This document shows positions 47,044 through 55,192 of a stretch of 64,000 nt of DNA, piece by piece. Origin of the DNA: Solirubrobacterales bacterium 67-14. Lineage in GTDB: Bacteria > Actinomycetota > Thermoleophilia > Solirubrobacterales > 70-9. The notes under the pieces were generated by a model. It searched no databases, was not told the DNA's origin, and saw only the letters and a list, made by a program, of their open reading frames with translations. The stretch's first letter is position 1. Every line of letters begins with the position of its first letter. Where the stretch lies: positions 1 to 64,000 of the forward strand of contig MKST01000007.1 in NCBI GenBank assembly GCA_001897355.1, read 5' to 3'. The position numbers and the translations under genes are program-made.

Positions 47044-47601
47044 TCAGTTGCTCATGACAAGACAAGTAGACGTGGCGGTGGCCAGCAGCTTGCCGGAATC
47101 GTCTGCGTAGAGCCGCGCGTCGGCGGTGGCCTGGCGGCGGCCGCGGTAGGTGACCTCTCCTTCGGCGCGGACCAGGCCGGTCTCGCGGGTCAGCGGCCGC
47201 AGGTTCTTCACTTCCAGGGTCACCGTCGTGTACGCCTCGCCGAGCGCCAGCGTCGTGTGGACCGCGCAGCCGGCGACGGAGTCGAGCAGGGTGGCCATGA
47301 AGCCGCCGTGGACCACCCCGATCGGGTTGTAGTGCTCCTCCCCGGGCAGGGCCGAGAAGACCGCCCGGCCCTCTTCGAGTTCGACCGGGGCCATGTTCAT
47401 CAGCACCGCGATCGGCGCCGGCGGCACCTCCTTGGCCATGACCGCCCGCATGTAGTCGAGGCCGGCCATCTCCATGCCCTTCGAAGCCATCGCCGTCGGA
47501 TCCTGCCAGTTCAGCGTCAGCTCCCGGCTGATCTCCGGCTGCTCCGCGGCGAGGTCGGCCGCGACCGTGCGGGCGGTCTCAAGCGTCTGCTCGGGATTCA
47601 C
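47044..47601 (-). CDS. PaaI-type hotdog thioesterase
   Basis: 185-residue acyl-CoA thioesterase of the 4HBT/PaaI group. The catalytic region is NPIGVVHGGFMATLLDSVAG, with HGG and the following acidic residue; the strand TTVTLEVKNLRPL follows. The N-terminal 50 residues are an added helical extension. Its start overlaps the 50-residue gene upstream by 4 bases (ATGA). Position next to acyl-CoA dehydrogenase suggests CoA recycling during acyl-CoA breakdown (inference). Confidence 0.87.
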   Translation of the reverse strand: MNPEQTLETARTVAADLAAEQPEISRELTLNWQDPTAMASKGMEMAGLDYMRAVMAKEVPPAPIAVLMNMAPVELEEGRAVFSALPGEEHYNPIGVVHGGFMATLLDSVAGCAVHTTLALGEAYTTVTLEVKNLRPLTRETGLVRAEGEVTYRGRRQATADARLYADDSGKLLATATSTCLVMSN

Positions 47602-47750
47602 CGGTGGGTGCTCTCCCGCCGGCCGGTGCCGGGATGCCGGGTCTGGCCGTCGACGCCGTGACGAAGGTCGGCCATGATCTCGGCGTCGCTGACCGTGATC
47701 TTCAGCGGCTTGACCTGGAACCGGTTCCTGTTTCTCGGGTTGCGCTTCAT
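47598..47750 (-). CDS. Small basic protein, 50 residues, coupled to thioesterase
   Basis: MKRNPRNRNRFQVKPLKITV start, then SDAEIMADLRHGVDG, ending in a hydrophilic tail (GTGRRESTHR). Gene call supported by GGGGGAG 6 bases before ATG and by a 4-base ATGA overlap with the thioesterase. No domain recognised; basic N-terminus could bind nucleic acid. The tail after residue 35 looks unconstrained. Confidence 0.6.
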   Translation of the reverse strand: MKRNPRNRNRFQVKPLKITVSDAEIMADLRHGVDGQTRHPGTGRRESTHR

Positions 47751-47822
47751 GGTGCTCCCCCTCTCGGGGTCGGGTCTGGCTCTCGTTCGGAGAGCCACGT
47801 TCATGTACTTCACCCTATAAGA

Positions 47823-47858
47823 GTAAGTCTGATCATACGACTTACATGAGATATCTCA
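47823..47858. promoter_or_regulatory. Two palindromes in the acyl-CoA dehydrogenase promoter
   Basis: GTAAGTC (47823-47829) and GACTTAC (47839-47845) enclose a 9-base centre with TGATCA; immediately after, TGAGATATCTCA (47847-47858) is a 12-base perfect palindrome lying about 17 bases before the TAAGGT -10 box, where a -35 box would be. Likely binding sites of a regulator that blocks RNA polymerase. Confidence 0.5.
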
Positions 47859-47874
47859 CACAAGGAAGGATCTT

Positions 47875-47880
47875 TAAGGT
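47875..47880 (+). promoter_or_regulatory. Candidate -10 box for leaderless acyl-CoA dehydrogenase mRNA
   Basis: TAAGGT, 7 bases, then ATG at 47888. Confidence 0.45.
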
Positions 47881-47887
47881 ACGCGCC

Positions 47888-49036
47888 ATGAACTTTGATC
47901 TGACTGACGAGCAGCGCCTGCTCAGGGAGACAGTCCGCGATTTCGCCGTGAGCGAAGTCGCGCCCGTCGCCGAAGAGCTGGACCGCACCAAGGCCTTCCC
48001 CTACGAGATCGTCGCCAAGCTGGGTGACCTCGGACTGATGGGCATCCCCTTCCCGGAGGAGTTCGGCGGCAGCGGCGGCGACATCCTCTCCTACGCCCTC
48101 GCGGTCGAGGAACTGGCCCGGATCGATTCCTCGGTCGCGATCACCATGGCCGCCCATACTTCCCTCGGTACGACCCCGATCTACAACTGGGGCACCGACG
48201 AGCAGAAGGCCGAGTGGCTGCCCGAGCTCACCTCCGGCAAGAAGCTGGCCGCCTTCGGGCTGACCGAGCCCGAGGCCGGCTCCGACGCGGGCAACACCAA
48301 GACCCGGGCCGAGCTCGACGGCGACGAGTGGGTGGTCGACGGTGCCAAGCAGTTCATCACCAACTCCGGCACCGACATCTCCGCCTGCGTGACGATCACC
48401 GCGGTCACCGGCAAGGACGAGAACGGCCGACCCGAGATCTCCAACATCATCGTGCCCAACGGCACCCCCGGTTACACGGTCGACCCGCCCTACCGCAAGA
48501 TGGGCTGGAACGCTTCCGACACCCATCCCCTCACCTTCGATGGCGCCAGGGTGCCGGAGTCGAACCTGCTCGGTCCGCGCGGCCAGGGCTTCAAGCAGTT
48601 CCTGCAGATCCTCGACGGCGGTCGGATCGGGGTTGCCGCGATGTCGGTCGGCGTCGCCCAGGGCGCCCTCGACGAGGCGATCAAGTACGCCAAGGAACGC
48701 CAGGCCTTCGGCCAGTCGATCTCCAAGTTCCAGGCGATCCAGGCCAAGATCGCCGACATCTCGGCCCAGCTAGAGGCCGCCCGCCTGCTCACCTACCGGG
48801 CCGCGATCGAAAAGGACCGGGGCGAGAACTTCACCCTGACCGCCGCCCAGGCCAAGCTGATCACCGGCCGCCTCGCGGTCCGGGCCACCGAGGAGGCGGT
48901 CCAGATCCACGGCGGCTACGGCTTCATCGAGGAGTACCCGGTCTGCCGCTTCTACCGCGACGCAAAGATCCTCACGATCGGCGAAGGAACCGACGAGGTC
49001 CAGCAGATGGTGATAGCCCGCGCCCTAGGCTGTTAG
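47888..49036 (+). CDS. Acyl-CoA dehydrogenase
   Basis: FAD enzyme introducing the 2,3-double bond in acyl-CoA and passing electrons to ETF (etfBA at 31.6-33.4 kb). 382 residues starting MNFDLTDEQRLLRETVRDFA: N-terminal helices, FGLTEPEAGSDAG and FITNSGTD middle-domain motifs, and the C-terminal helix bundle with RQAFGQSISKFQAIQ, EAVQIHGGYGFIEEYPV and the catalytic glutamate in LTIGEGTDEVQQ. Glutamate at that position matches short/medium-chain enzymes. An upstream in-frame start would extend through the palindromic control region and is rejected. Repeat copy D follows its stop. Confidence 0.95.
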   Translation: MNFDLTDEQRLLRETVRDFAVSEVAPVAEELDRTKAFPYEIVAKLGDLGLMGIPFPEEFGGSGGDILSYALAVEELARIDSSVAITMAAHTSLGTTPIYNWGTDEQKAEWLPELTSGKKLAAFGLTEPEAGSDAGNTKTRAELDGDEWVVDGAKQFITNSGTDISACVTITAVTGKDENGRPEISNIIVPNGTPGYTVDPPYRKMGWNASDTHPLTFDGARVPESNLLGPRGQGFKQFLQILDGGRIGVAAMSVGVAQGALDEAIKYAKERQAFGQSISKFQAIQAKIADISAQLEAARLLTYRAAIEKDRGENFTLTAAQAKLITGRLAVRATEEAVQIHGGYGFIEEYPVCRFYRDAKILTIGEGTDEVQQMVIARALGC

Positions 49037-49052
49037 AACCCACCGCTGACCG

Positions 49053-49129
49053 GAGCCGGCCCATCCATCACTTGTCTCTGTGGGCCGGCGGGTTTGACTG
49101 GGAGGGCGGGTCGGACCCCGCCCGACTAA
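49053..49129 (-). repeat. Dispersed 3'-end palindromic repeat, copy D
   Basis: Minus strand GTCGGGCGGGGTCC starting 3 bases after the PRC-barrel stop codon; plus strand end lies 17 bases after the acyl-CoA dehydrogenase stop. Hairpin 1 GGGCGGG/CCCGCCC, hairpin 2 GCCGGCCCA/TGGGCCGGC (9 perfect pairs). Sits between convergent genes. Confidence 0.85.
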
Positions 49130-49543
49130 TTAATTCGTGAGCGGGTTCGCCGTGGTCGAACCCGCGACGCGGTCTTTCAGCTCGGCTCCGCGGCCGACCG
49201 TTTCGGGGATTCCGTAGTAGTCGAGCACCTGCTGCTCCTGCTCGCGGTTCAGGGGCAGGGCGGGGTCGACCGCCGGGGCGTTGCGGATCACTTCGCGGTC
49301 ATGCGGGGTCCAGACCCGGCCCGCCGCGGCGGCGCATTCCCGGATCGAGATCGGCACGACCTTGCCGAAGCGACCCAGCTTGGCCAGGATCCAAGTCGGC
49401 TGGCCGGATTCGCCATCGACGAAAAGCCCTTCGACCCGGGCCACGCCGTGGCCGGTCAGGTCATCGACCCGGTAGCCCTCCCAGGCCTTCACGTCATCCA
49501 GGCTGGGCTGTGGAGCCGTTTTCGTGTTCTGCTCTTCACTCAT
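49130..49543 (-). CDS. PRC-barrel domain protein
   Basis: 137-residue soluble protein with one PRC-barrel (about residues 20-70, WEGYRVDDLTGHGVARVEGLF, QPTWILAKLGRFGKVVPI). PRC-barrels occur in RNA-processing proteins, photosynthetic reaction centres and stress proteins; no role can be assigned. The C-terminal half (NREQEQQVLDYYGIP) is helical. It overlaps the end of meaB by 8 bases, GGAGAG precedes its start. Confidence 0.8.
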   Translation of the reverse strand: MSEEQNTKTAPQPSLDDVKAWEGYRVDDLTGHGVARVEGLFVDGESGQPTWILAKLGRFGKVVPISIRECAAAAGRVWTPHDREVIRNAPAVDPALPLNREQEQQVLDYYGIPETVGRGAELKDRVAGSTTANPLTN

Positions 49544-50501
49544 CGATCTCTCCTTCCAGCAGTTCGGCCGCAGCCGAAGCCGGGTCGAGTTCCCGGCTGA
49601 CCACGCGGTTCAGCAGTTCCGCCACGCGAGGATCATCCTCGATCGCGGCCTCGAGGCGCCGCCTCAGCCTGGCCGTGGCCAGGCCCAGCACTTCGGAGCA
49701 AAGATTCCGGGCCCGCCGCTCGGCCAGCGTTCCCTCAGCCTCGATGAAAGCACGATGTTCGGCGACCTTGGCCGCCAGTTCCTCGATCCCCTCGCCGCGG
49801 GCCGCTTCGGTGCGGAGGATCGGCACCCGCCAGCCGCCCGGCGTGTGAGCCAGGGAAAGGGCGCCTCGCACCTCGCGGATCATCGTGTCGGTCATCGGAT
49901 GGTCGGACTTGTTGACCACGATGACGTCCGGGATCTCCATCACCCCGGCCTTCAGCGCCTGGATCGAGTCGCCGGAACCGGGCATCAGCGCCAGCACGAT
50001 CGTGTCGGCATGATCGACGATGTCGATCTCGCCCTGACCGACCCCGACGGTCTCGATCAGCACGTCGTCCTTGCCGGCGGCATCCATGACCAGGGCGGCC
50101 TGGAGCGCGGCTTCGGAGAGTCCGCCGAGGGCGCCGCGGGAAGCCATCGAGCGGATGAATACGCCCTTGTCGAGGAAGTGCTCGGTCAACCGGATCCGGT
50201 CGCCCAGAAGGGCCCCCTGGGTGAACGGGCTCGACGGGTCGATCGAGAGCACCGCGACCTGGCGGTCTTCCTTCCGCAGCTCTTTGGTGAGGGCGCCGAT
50301 CAAGGTGCTCTTGCCGACGCCGGGCGGTCCGGTGAAGCCGACGATCCGGGCCTTGCCGGTCTTCGGATAGACCTCGCGGACCAGCTCCCAGCCGGCCGGG
50401 TCGTCCGATTCGATCAGGGTGATCGCCCGGGCCAGGGCCCGCTTGTCGCCAGCCAGCAGCCGCTCGGCCAGCGGGCTCATGGTGGTCGGAGCGTCATTCA
50501 T
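49536..50501 (-). CDS. meaB: MeaB-type GTPase, acyl-CoA mutase chaperone
   Basis: G3E-family GTPase that loads and protects adenosylcobalamin in methylmalonyl- or isobutyryl-CoA mutase. 321 residues: Walker A TGPPGVGKST, switch region IDPSSPFTQGALLGDRIR, ETVGVGQGEIDI and the base-recognition NKSD. All metal and nucleotide motifs are intact. The partner mutase icmA/icmB lies 9 kb away on the same strand. Older annotation as ArgK (transport kinase) is obsolete. Confidence 0.92.
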   Translation of the reverse strand: MNDAPTTMSPLAERLLAGDKRALARAITLIESDDPAGWELVREVYPKTGKARIVGFTGPPGVGKSTLIGALTKELRKEDRQVAVLSIDPSSPFTQGALLGDRIRLTEHFLDKGVFIRSMASRGALGGLSEAALQAALVMDAAGKDDVLIETVGVGQGEIDIVDHADTIVLALMPGSGDSIQALKAGVMEIPDVIVVNKSDHPMTDTMIREVRGALSLAHTPGGWRVPILRTEAARGEGIEELAAKVAEHRAFIEAEGTLAERRARNLCSEVLGLATARLRRRLEAAIEDDPRVAELLNRVVSRELDPASAAAELLEGEIDE

Positions 50502-50551
50502 CGGTCCGGCCAGTCTAAGCGCTCCGGCCAGCGACTAAAGTCCCGCCCGGT

Positions 50552-51214
50552 TTGGCCAACTCACTTTCCTCATTCGCCCGCAAGGGAATGCTCAAGCCGA
50601 AGTACGCCCTGCTGCTCTGGCGCTACCTCTGGCGACGCCTGCTGACCCGGTCCGGCCACCGCTGGGCCACCGACGGGCCGGTCTTCTTCGGCCGCGGCCT
50701 GCAGCTCCAGACCGGGCCGAAGGCCCGGATGAAGTTCGGGCGCTGGGTCTGGATCGGGGACGGGACCAAGATCCGCTGCCACGAAGGCGAAGTCGAGATC
50801 GGGCCCAAGACCGTGTTCGGGCAGGAATGCACCATCTCGGCCTACCGCAAGGTGAAGATCGGGGCCGAATGCGTGATCGCCGACCGGACCATGTTCATCG
50901 ACTTCGACCACGGCGTGGTGGACATCGAAAAGCCGATCCGCGAGCAGGGCATCTACATGGAAGACGTGGTGGTCGGCTCCAACGTCTGGATCGGCTACGG
51001 GGCCGCGATCCTCCGCGGGGTCAAGGTCGGCGACAACTCGGTGATCGGCACCAACTCGGTCGTCACCAAGGACGTGCCGGCCAACGCGGTGGTCGGCGGG
51101 GTCCCGGCCCGGATCCTCCGGATGCGGGAGGCGCCCCGGGACCTGGACTGGCCCGAACCGGTCGAACCCGAGGTCGGCACGCCCGGCGTGATGGAGTCCC
51201 CTTCCGGGGATTGA
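50552..51214 (+). CDS. Hexapeptide-repeat acyltransferase
   Basis: Left-handed beta-helix transferase of the LpxA/maltose acetyltransferase superfamily, 220 residues. Repeats from about residue 70 (IGDGTKIRCHEGEVEIG, IGAECVIADRTMFIDFDHG, VGSNVWIGYGAAILRGVKV), ending with VIGTNSVVTKDVPANAVVGG, the acetyl-CoA side. The catalytic histidine candidate is in FDHG. It resembles enzymes acetylating surface sugars. The start is uncertain: TTG at 50552 (TAAAGT box 10 bases upstream) or ATG at 50588. Divergent from meaB, followed by the ABC exporter 20 bases later. Confidence 0.85.
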   Translation: MANSLSSFARKGMLKPKYALLLWRYLWRRLLTRSGHRWATDGPVFFGRGLQLQTGPKARMKFGRWVWIGDGTKIRCHEGEVEIGPKTVFGQECTISAYRKVKIGAECVIADRTMFIDFDHGVVDIEKPIREQGIYMEDVVVGSNVWIGYGAAILRGVKVGDNSVIGTNSVVTKDVPANAVVGGVPARILRMREAPRDLDWPEPVEPEVGTPGVMESPSGD

Positions 51215-51234
51215 GAATCGTCGAAGGAGGAAAC

Positions 51235-52218
51235 ATGACTGAAGTGGCCATCGAGGTAAAGGACCTCAGCAAGAAATATGGCGAAGGCGTCCAGGCGCTG
51301 GACGGCATCTCCTTTGAGGTCGAGACGGGGACGGTCTTCGGCCTGCTCGGTCCGAACGGCGCCGGAAAATCGACCACGGTCAAGATCCTGACCACTCTCT
51401 CCCACCCCACCTCGGGAACCGCCTCGATCATGGGCTATGACGTGTTGGAACATGCCGCCGAGGTACGCCGAACCATCGGCGTGGTCGCCCAGAGCAGCAC
51501 GGCCGACCGCGAAGCGACCGCTCGCGAGAACCTGCGCCTGCAGGGTCAGCTGTACAGGATGAAGGGCCGTGAACTGGAGAAGCGAATCGACTCCCTGCTC
51601 GACTCGTTCAAGCTCTCAGGCGACGGAGACCGCATCGTTCGTGGCTTCTCCGGTGGCATGGAACGACGGCTGACCGTCGCCATGGCACTGGTCCACAACC
51701 CGCGCGTCCTTTTCCTGGACGAACCGACCACCGGCCTCGACCCAGAAGTCCGGTCCGAGATGTGGGAGGAGATCTCCGCGCTCGCCGCCGACGAGGGGAC
51801 GACGATCCTCCTGACCACCCACTATCTGGAAGAGGCCGACATGCTGGCCCGGAACCTGGCGATCGTCGACCAGGGCAGGATCGTCGCCGAGGGAACCCCG
51901 GATGGCCTGAAAAAAGAACTCAAGGGCGATGCGATCCAGGTCGGGCTCGGCGAGACCCGCGAACAGACGGAGATCGAGACCGCTCTGCGCGAGGTGAACG
52001 GCGTCTCCGAGGTGATCTTGAACGAAAGGACCCTCCATGCCCGGGCCGAGGACGGAGCCCGCTCGGTGCCCTCGATCCTGGCCGCGCTCGACTCGGCGGG
52101 AATCACCGCCGACACGGTCACCGTGGCCCGTCCGTCACTCGATGACGTCTACCTGAAGTACGCCGGCCGCACCATGGAGCAGGCCGAGAAGAAACAGACC
52201 GAGGAGGTGGCGGCATGA
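51235..52218 (+). CDS. ABC-2 type exporter ATP-binding subunit
   Basis: 327 residues of the DrrA/ABCA-like class: Walker A GPNGAGKST, Q-loop VVAQSS, signature GFSGGMERR, Walker B VLFLDEPTTGLDP, H-loop TTHYLEEAD. The C-terminal 90 residues form the DUF4162-type extension (QTEIETALREVNGVSEVILNERT) found in daunorubicin-resistance exporters. AAGGAGG lies just upstream. Overlaps the permease gene by 4 bases, forming a two-gene exporter; the substrate (lipid, antibiotic or polysaccharide) is unknown. Confidence 0.92.
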   Translation: MTEVAIEVKDLSKKYGEGVQALDGISFEVETGTVFGLLGPNGAGKSTTVKILTTLSHPTSGTASIMGYDVLEHAAEVRRTIGVVAQSSTADREATARENLRLQGQLYRMKGRELEKRIDSLLDSFKLSGDGDRIVRGFSGGMERRLTVAMALVHNPRVLFLDEPTTGLDPEVRSEMWEEISALAADEGTTILLTTHYLEEADMLARNLAIVDQGRIVAEGTPDGLKKELKGDAIQVGLGETREQTEIETALREVNGVSEVILNERTLHARAEDGARSVPSILAALDSAGITADTVTVARPSLDDVYLKYAGRTMEQAEKKQTEEVAA

Positions 52219-52994
52219 ACCTGTTCGCCGACACATGGCACATGGCTCAACGCCACATCCGAGCGCTGATCCGTCAGCCGTGGTGGATCGCGGTGACCCT
52301 TGTTCAACCGATCATCTGGCTGGTCCTCTTCGGCGGGCTGTTCACCTCGATGGAGGACACCCCCGGCTGGCCCGCCGGAGTGACCTTCCACGAGTTCATC
52401 ATCCCTGGCGTGATCGTCATGACGGCCTTCTTCTCGGCCGGCTGGGGCGGCATGGGCATGATCGAGGACATCAACCGGGGCATCATCGACCGCTTCCTGG
52501 TCTCCCCCGCGATCCGATCCTCGATCATCACCGGCGCCCTTCTGGCGAACTTCCTGACCATCGCGATCCAGTCGCTGATCGTGCTCGGCCTCGGCGCGAT
52601 CATGGGTGCCAGCTACCCGGGCGGCCCGCTCGGCATGCTGATCCTGATCGTGATCTCGGGCATCGTCGGCTTCGGCTTCGGCGCCTTCTCCTACGGGCTG
52701 GCGCTGATCATCCGCAAGGAGGAGAGCCTGATCGCGATGATGCAGTTCCTGCTGCTGCCCCTGACCTTCCTCGCGGCGGCATTCATCCCGCTCACCCTCG
52801 CCCCGGACTGGATCGCCAACGTGGCCAAGTTCAACCCGGTCAACTGGGCGATCGAGGCGGGCCGCTCGGCCCTGATCGACTCCAGCCCCGACTGGAACCT
52901 GATCCTCACCCGGACCGGCCTGCTGCTGGTCTTCGGCGCCCTCATGGCCGCCTTCGCCACCCGCGCCTTCCGCAGCTACCAGCGAACCGTTTAA
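52215..52994 (+). CDS. ABC-2 type exporter permease
   Basis: 259 residues, about six membrane helices (20-40, 58-80, 105-130, 135-158, 168-188, 232-250), with the ABC-2 stretch GIIDRFLVSPAIRSSIITG typical of DrrB proteins. Translation is coupled to the ATPase gene (ATGA). Convergent with the secreted protein at 52991, overlapping by 4 bases. Confidence 0.9.
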   Translation: MNLFADTWHMAQRHIRALIRQPWWIAVTLVQPIIWLVLFGGLFTSMEDTPGWPAGVTFHEFIIPGVIVMTAFFSAGWGGMGMIEDINRGIIDRFLVSPAIRSSIITGALLANFLTIAIQSLIVLGLGAIMGASYPGGPLGMLILIVISGIVGFGFGAFSYGLALIIRKEESLIAMMQFLLLPLTFLAAAFIPLTLAPDWIANVAKFNPVNWAIEAGRSALIDSSPDWNLILTRTGLLLVFGALMAAFATRAFRSYQRTV

Positions 52995-53971
52995 CGGCGT
53001 TTGTTCAGCTTTACCTTGGCCGGGCCGATCGAGGGGAAGGTGCCGCCTTTGGCGATCACCTTGATGCCGCGGGTCAGCTTGCAGACGTCCGAGCCGCCGA
53101 AGGTCGGGACGCCGGCCACGACCACCCCGCGGTCGTCTTCCCAGGCGATCGACTTGCCGTCCTGGGAGATGCTCGCGTTCTCGGCATCGCCCTTCGACGG
53201 CAGGACGCAGGCACCGGCCAGAGTCGAACCACCGAGACCGCTGATCCGTGAAGCCAGAAGAACCGAGGGATCGTTCGAATCGCTTGCGGAAGGCTCCAGC
53301 TCGGCCACCGCGACCTTCTTGTTCGCGGCCACATCGGTTCGCTGCAGCGTGTATCCCGTACCGTCGACGCTGAACCAGCCGCTGAAGTCATTCCCGTAAG
53401 GAGCCTTGTCCGCTTTCTGCACACCGGCGAACACGTCCTGCTGCGAGGCGACGATCCGGGTGCCGACGATGGTCGGCCACTGCTCTCCGACGAGGTTGAT
53501 CGGATTGAGGTAGGCAGCGGTCACGGACTTGACGCTTGTTCCTTGCTCCATGCTCGAGACCGGATAGTTGTAGGTGAAGTACTGGTAGCCGTAGACCACG
53601 ACCTTGCCGTTCGAACTCAGGTCGAGACTCAGAGGCAAGACGTACGAGGTCCAGCCGGAATCGGTGGTCAGCGAGCCCTGGATGATGCGCTTGCCGGTCG
53701 GACCCCAGAGAACATACGAGTTGAGGTTCGCGATTTTGGCCGGATCCCGCTTGACCGCGATCACCCGGCCGTTGTCGGACTGGGCGGTCTCGATCCACTT
53801 GACCTTGCCCTTCGGCTTCGCGGCGAGCTTACGCTTCTGTTTGCCGTTCAGAGACGACAGCCAGAGACTGCCTCCCTGGGTGTAGGACACCGACGGCGCG
53901 GCCGTAGCCGACCCCGTGAGCGCCAGCACAACCGCTACCGACAGGACCAAAGACCCCCATGACCTCTTCAT
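52991..53971 (-). CDS. Secreted protein with possible TolB-like propeller, unknown function
   Basis: 326 residues with a signal peptide (1-24, VLSVAVVLALTGSATAA). Blocks such as KKVAVAELEPS, ASISQDGKSIAWEDDRGVVVAG and SNGKVVVYGYQYFTY recall WD40-like TolB/PD40 repeats. Two cysteines (GACVLPS, DVCKLTR) could form a disulfide. No catalytic motif recognised. It overlaps the end of the exporter gene on the other strand and lies 9 bases downstream of the glycosyltransferase gene, so it may belong to that operon. Confidence 0.72.
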   Translation of the reverse strand: MKRSWGSLVLSVAVVLALTGSATAAPSVSYTQGGSLWLSSLNGKQKRKLAAKPKGKVKWIETAQSDNGRVIAVKRDPAKIANLNSYVLWGPTGKRIIQGSLTTDSGWTSYVLPLSLDLSSNGKVVVYGYQYFTYNYPVSSMEQGTSVKSVTAAYLNPINLVGEQWPTIVGTRIVASQQDVFAGVQKADKAPYGNDFSGWFSVDGTGYTLQRTDVAANKKVAVAELEPSASDSNDPSVLLASRISGLGGSTLAGACVLPSKGDAENASISQDGKSIAWEDDRGVVVAGVPTFGGSDVCKLTRGIKVIAKGGTFPSIGPAKVKLNKRR

Positions 53972-53980
53972 GGGGCGATC

Positions 53981-55177
53981 TTAGCCGCGAACGTCGGTCG
54001 GAGCTGCGAGTCCTTCGTAGAGATCCAGGGTCTGCTGGGCGATCTCGTCCCAGTCGAAGAGCCGGATGTGGGCAAGCCCTTCCTCGACCATCCGCTTCGA
54101 AAGCTCTGGGTCGCCGAGCACCTGGATCGCGGCTTCGGCCAGGTGTTCCGGATCGGAGGCACGGAAGCGGAGCCCGGCGCCCTCGATCGGCACCACCTCC
54201 CGCAACCCGCCGGTATCGGCCGCGATGCAGGGGCATTCGGAAGCCATCGCCTCGAGCGCGACCAGGCCGAAAGGCTCGTAGATCGAAGGCACCACGGTGA
54301 GGTCGGCGATGCGGTAGAGCGAGTGGAGCACGTCGTCGCCGATCCAGCCGAGGAAGGTGCCGTGCTCCATCAGCCCGAGCTCCTCGGCCTGTTTGTGGAG
54401 CTCGGCCTCGTGGGTGCCGGAGCCGGCGACCAGGAAGCGCGTGTTCGGCAGTGCCTGGATCACCTCCGGCATCGCCTCGAGCGCGAGCTGGAAGCCCTTC
54501 TCGTAGACCAGCCGGCCGATCAGCAGGACCAGGTTCTCGTCGGGCTCCGCGAACTGGGACCTGAGTCGGGCCAACTCCTCGGGGTCGTCGGCCGGCAGGT
54601 CGTCCGGGTCGATCCCGTTCGGGATCACCGAGATCCGCCCCTCCTCGACGCCGAAGATGTCGGCGATCTGTTCGCGCATGAAATGCGAGCAGGCGATCAC
54701 CCGGTCGGAACGGTTGGCGATCCACTTCTCGACCCCGTGGATGTGCGACTGCGGATGCTTGTCGACCCAGCCCTGATGGCGGCCATACTCGGTCGCGTGG
54801 ATCGTGGTCACCAGTGGCGCGTCGAAGCGGCGGGCCAGGTGGTCGCAGGCGCCGGCGACCAGCCAATCGTGGCCGTGGACCAGGTCGAACTCGAAACGAT
54901 CGCCCAGTTCGACCCCGGCGGCCAGCATGTCGGCGTTCATCCGTTCCACCCAGGTCACGAACTCACCGAGGTCGGTCGGGCGTTCCGGCTCGACGATGCG
55001 GTGGATCTGGACCCCCGCCATCTCCTCTTCGACCGTTGCCTGCTCGCCGCCGCGGGTGAGGACGTGGGCTTCGACCCCGAGCCCGACCAGCGCTTCGGAG
55101 AGCTTCCGCACGTGCCGCGCGAGACCACCCTCGATCAGTGGCGGGTACTCCCAGGAAACGATCAGAACGCGCGGCAA
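53981..55177 (-). CDS. GT4 glycosyltransferase (glycogen synthase/Rv3032-like)
   Basis: 398 residues, GT-B fold: N-terminal EYPPLIEGGLARHVRKLSEAL acceptor loop, HGHDWLVAGACDH, and the C-terminal donor domain with NGIDPDDL, IGRLVYEKGFQLALEA and PSIYEPFGLVALEAMA (ExFGxxxLE retaining motif). It resembles actinobacterial alpha-1,4-glucosyltransferases using ADP- or UDP-glucose. Followed (upstream on this strand) by a GH57 branching-enzyme-like protein and a methyltransferase, the same trio as Rv3032-Rv3031-Rv3030. Start is TTG at 55177; no ATG is in frame nearby. Confidence 0.88.
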   Translation of the reverse strand: MPRVLIVSWEYPPLIEGGLARHVRKLSEALVGLGVEAHVLTRGGEQATVEEEMAGVQIHRIVEPERPTDLGEFVTWVERMNADMLAAGVELGDRFEFDLVHGHDWLVAGACDHLARRFDAPLVTTIHATEYGRHQGWVDKHPQSHIHGVEKWIANRSDRVIACSHFMREQIADIFGVEEGRISVIPNGIDPDDLPADDPEELARLRSQFAEPDENLVLLIGRLVYEKGFQLALEAMPEVIQALPNTRFLVAGSGTHEAELHKQAEELGLMEHGTFLGWIGDDVLHSLYRIADLTVVPSIYEPFGLVALEAMASECPCIAADTGGLREVVPIEGAGLRFRASDPEHLAEAAIQVLGDPELSKRMVEEGLAHIRLFDWDEIAQQTLDLYEGLAAPTDVRG

Positions 55178-55192
55178 AATGTTGGGTGGCGG

